In this document: positions 5,625 to 6,305 of the stretch, one piece after another
Position numbering within the stretch: the stretch's first letter is position 1
Layout: every line of letters begins with the position of its first letter
Source: Elusimicrobiota bacterium
Lineage (GTDB): Bacteria > Elusimicrobiota > Elusimicrobia > UBA1565 > UBA9628
DNA: 6,305 bases
NCBI GenBank assembly: GCA_028869495.1
Contig: JAGWRY010000456.1
Location: 1 to 6,305 of the forward strand
Direction of reading: 5' to 3'
The notes under the pieces: generated by a model
What the model was told of the DNA's origin: nothing
Databases searched by the model: none
What the model saw: the letters and a program-made list of their open reading frames with translations, nothing else
Translations under genes and position numbers: made by a program

Positions 5625-6305
5625 TCAGCGACCGCCGGCGGCGCAGGCGTCGAAGACGGCGCCGCTCTCCAGGGGCTTGAGGTCCGAGCAGTCGATCGCG
5701 TGGGCCTGGAGCGCGCTGGTCAGGCGGCCGGTGGAGAGCTCGCACTCGGTCAGCTCGGCGCAGATGTCGCAGTCCTGGTGGTAGTAGTAGGCGGCGGTCT
5801 TGGTGAGCAGGACCAGGCCGGTGCCGGCGGACAGGAAGCCGGTCTCCGGGCGGCGGTGGGCGCCGCGCTTGGGGGCGGCCAGGGCGGCGCGGGACCAGTC
5901 GGCGCTCTCGCAGGCCGCGAGCTCCGGGTAGAGCGGCTTGGCGGCGTTGCGCAAGGTCGCGCGGGCCGCGGCGACCGGGTCGCCGGAGGCCAGCGCCGCG
6001 TTGGAGACGCCCTGCGCGCGCTCGGTCCAGCGGGAGCCGTCCCAGAGCAGGACCTCGGAGGAGGACGCGCCCTCGTCGGTGACGATCACCAGGGCGTCGC
6101 CGTCGGCGGCGCGGTAGGTGCGCTCGGAATAGGGGGGGAGGTAGTCGTTGCGGCCGGCGCGGCGGCAGCCGGCGTAGGCGAAGACGCGGGTCCGTCCGTC
6201 CAGCGTCAGCTCGAAGGAGGTCTCCAGCTCCGCGGCGTCCGGGCAGCGCGCGGCGGACGCGGCGCGGGCCTCGGCGTAGGCGGCGCCCAGCGCGGAGCGG
6301 GCGTC
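5625..6305 (-). CDS. hypothetical cysteine-rich protein, C-terminal part (start outside window)
   Basis: I do not recognise this protein. The frame is open from the right edge to TGA (5625-5627), 226 residues, with no start codon before an internal GTG at 6089. The 72 codons to the right of that GTG are open and read like normal protein (for example YAGCRRGARNDYLPPYSERT), so the true start is taken to lie beyond the window. Visible features are a beta-rich stretch ending LVIVTDEGASSSEVLLWDGS, which resembles a blade of a repeat protein but is too little to name; a YYYHQDCDICAELTECEL segment with three closely spaced Cys; and about nine Cys over the visible part, spread to near the C-terminus. 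That pattern would fit an exported protein with disulfides, but metal binding is possible and the N-terminus that would show a signal peptide is missing. Codon use (Thr almost all ACC) resembles purB. It converges on purB, 129 bases apart, and so is separately transcribed. Confidence 0.7.
   Translation of the reverse strand, partial: DARSALGAAYAEARAASAARCPDAAELETSFELTLDGRTRVFAYAGCRRAGRNDYLPPYSERTYRAADGDALVIVTDEGASSSEVLLWDGSRWTERAQGVSNAALASGDPVAAARATLRNAAKPLYPELAACESADWSRAALAAPKRGAHRRPETGFLSAGTGLVLLTKTAAYYYHQDCDICAELTECELSTGRLTSALQAHAIDCSDLKPLESGAVFDACAAGGR

Noticed and set aside
6087..6089. Internal GTG as the start of the minus-strand gene
   Set aside because: The frame continues open for 72 more codons to the window edge with sensible protein and the same codon preference, so the GTG is most likely an internal Val.
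6132..6138. Run of seven G in the minus-strand gene as a possible frameshift or phase-variation site
   Set aside because: The frame is open on both sides of the run, and codon preference and protein character agree across it, so there is no sign of a break here.

Overview
This is a very GC-rich bacterial window, dense with genes. Four plus-strand genes form a tightly packed run: an AsmA-like envelope protein, a Thermus-type orotate phosphoribosyltransferase (pyrE), an MFS transporter and adenylosuccinate lyase (purB). A fifth gene of unknown function lies on the minus strand, converges on purB and runs off the right edge. The base composition, the Thermus-type PyrE and the overall look of the proteins would fit a high-GC lineage such as Elusimicrobiota. 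That placement is an inference from impression only, and other deep-branching GC-rich phyla are possible.

Layout. Positions 1-84 may hold the last codons of an upstream gene. A TAGAAT box at 82-87 sits so close to the ATG at 95 that the AsmA-like gene is probably read from a leaderless mRNA. Its stop codon is embedded in the Shine-Dalgarno sequence of pyrE (10 bases between stop and ATG). pyrE is followed after 7 bases by the GTG start of the transporter. The transporter overlaps purB by ATGA. Spacing and overlaps point to one transcript with coupled translation. PurB acts in purine and PyrE in pyrimidine nucleotide synthesis. The AsmA-like protein and the transporter are envelope proteins with no evident direct link to that pathway.

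The 129 bases between the purB stop and the convergent gene hold two structures: a strong 11-bp GC hairpin directly after the purB stop, and an AT-rich island (about 5566-5615) with nested inverted repeats that stands out sharply from its surroundings.

Main points for a second look are the altered PRPP-binding loop of PyrE (one of the two normally acidic residues is Val), the probable leaderless promoter overlapping a stop codon, the AT-rich palindromic island, a sharp switch in codon preference at the transporter/purB junction, and the cysteine-rich unknown protein at the right edge. I see no RNA gene, CRISPR array, insertion sequence or obvious new defence or mobile system here.
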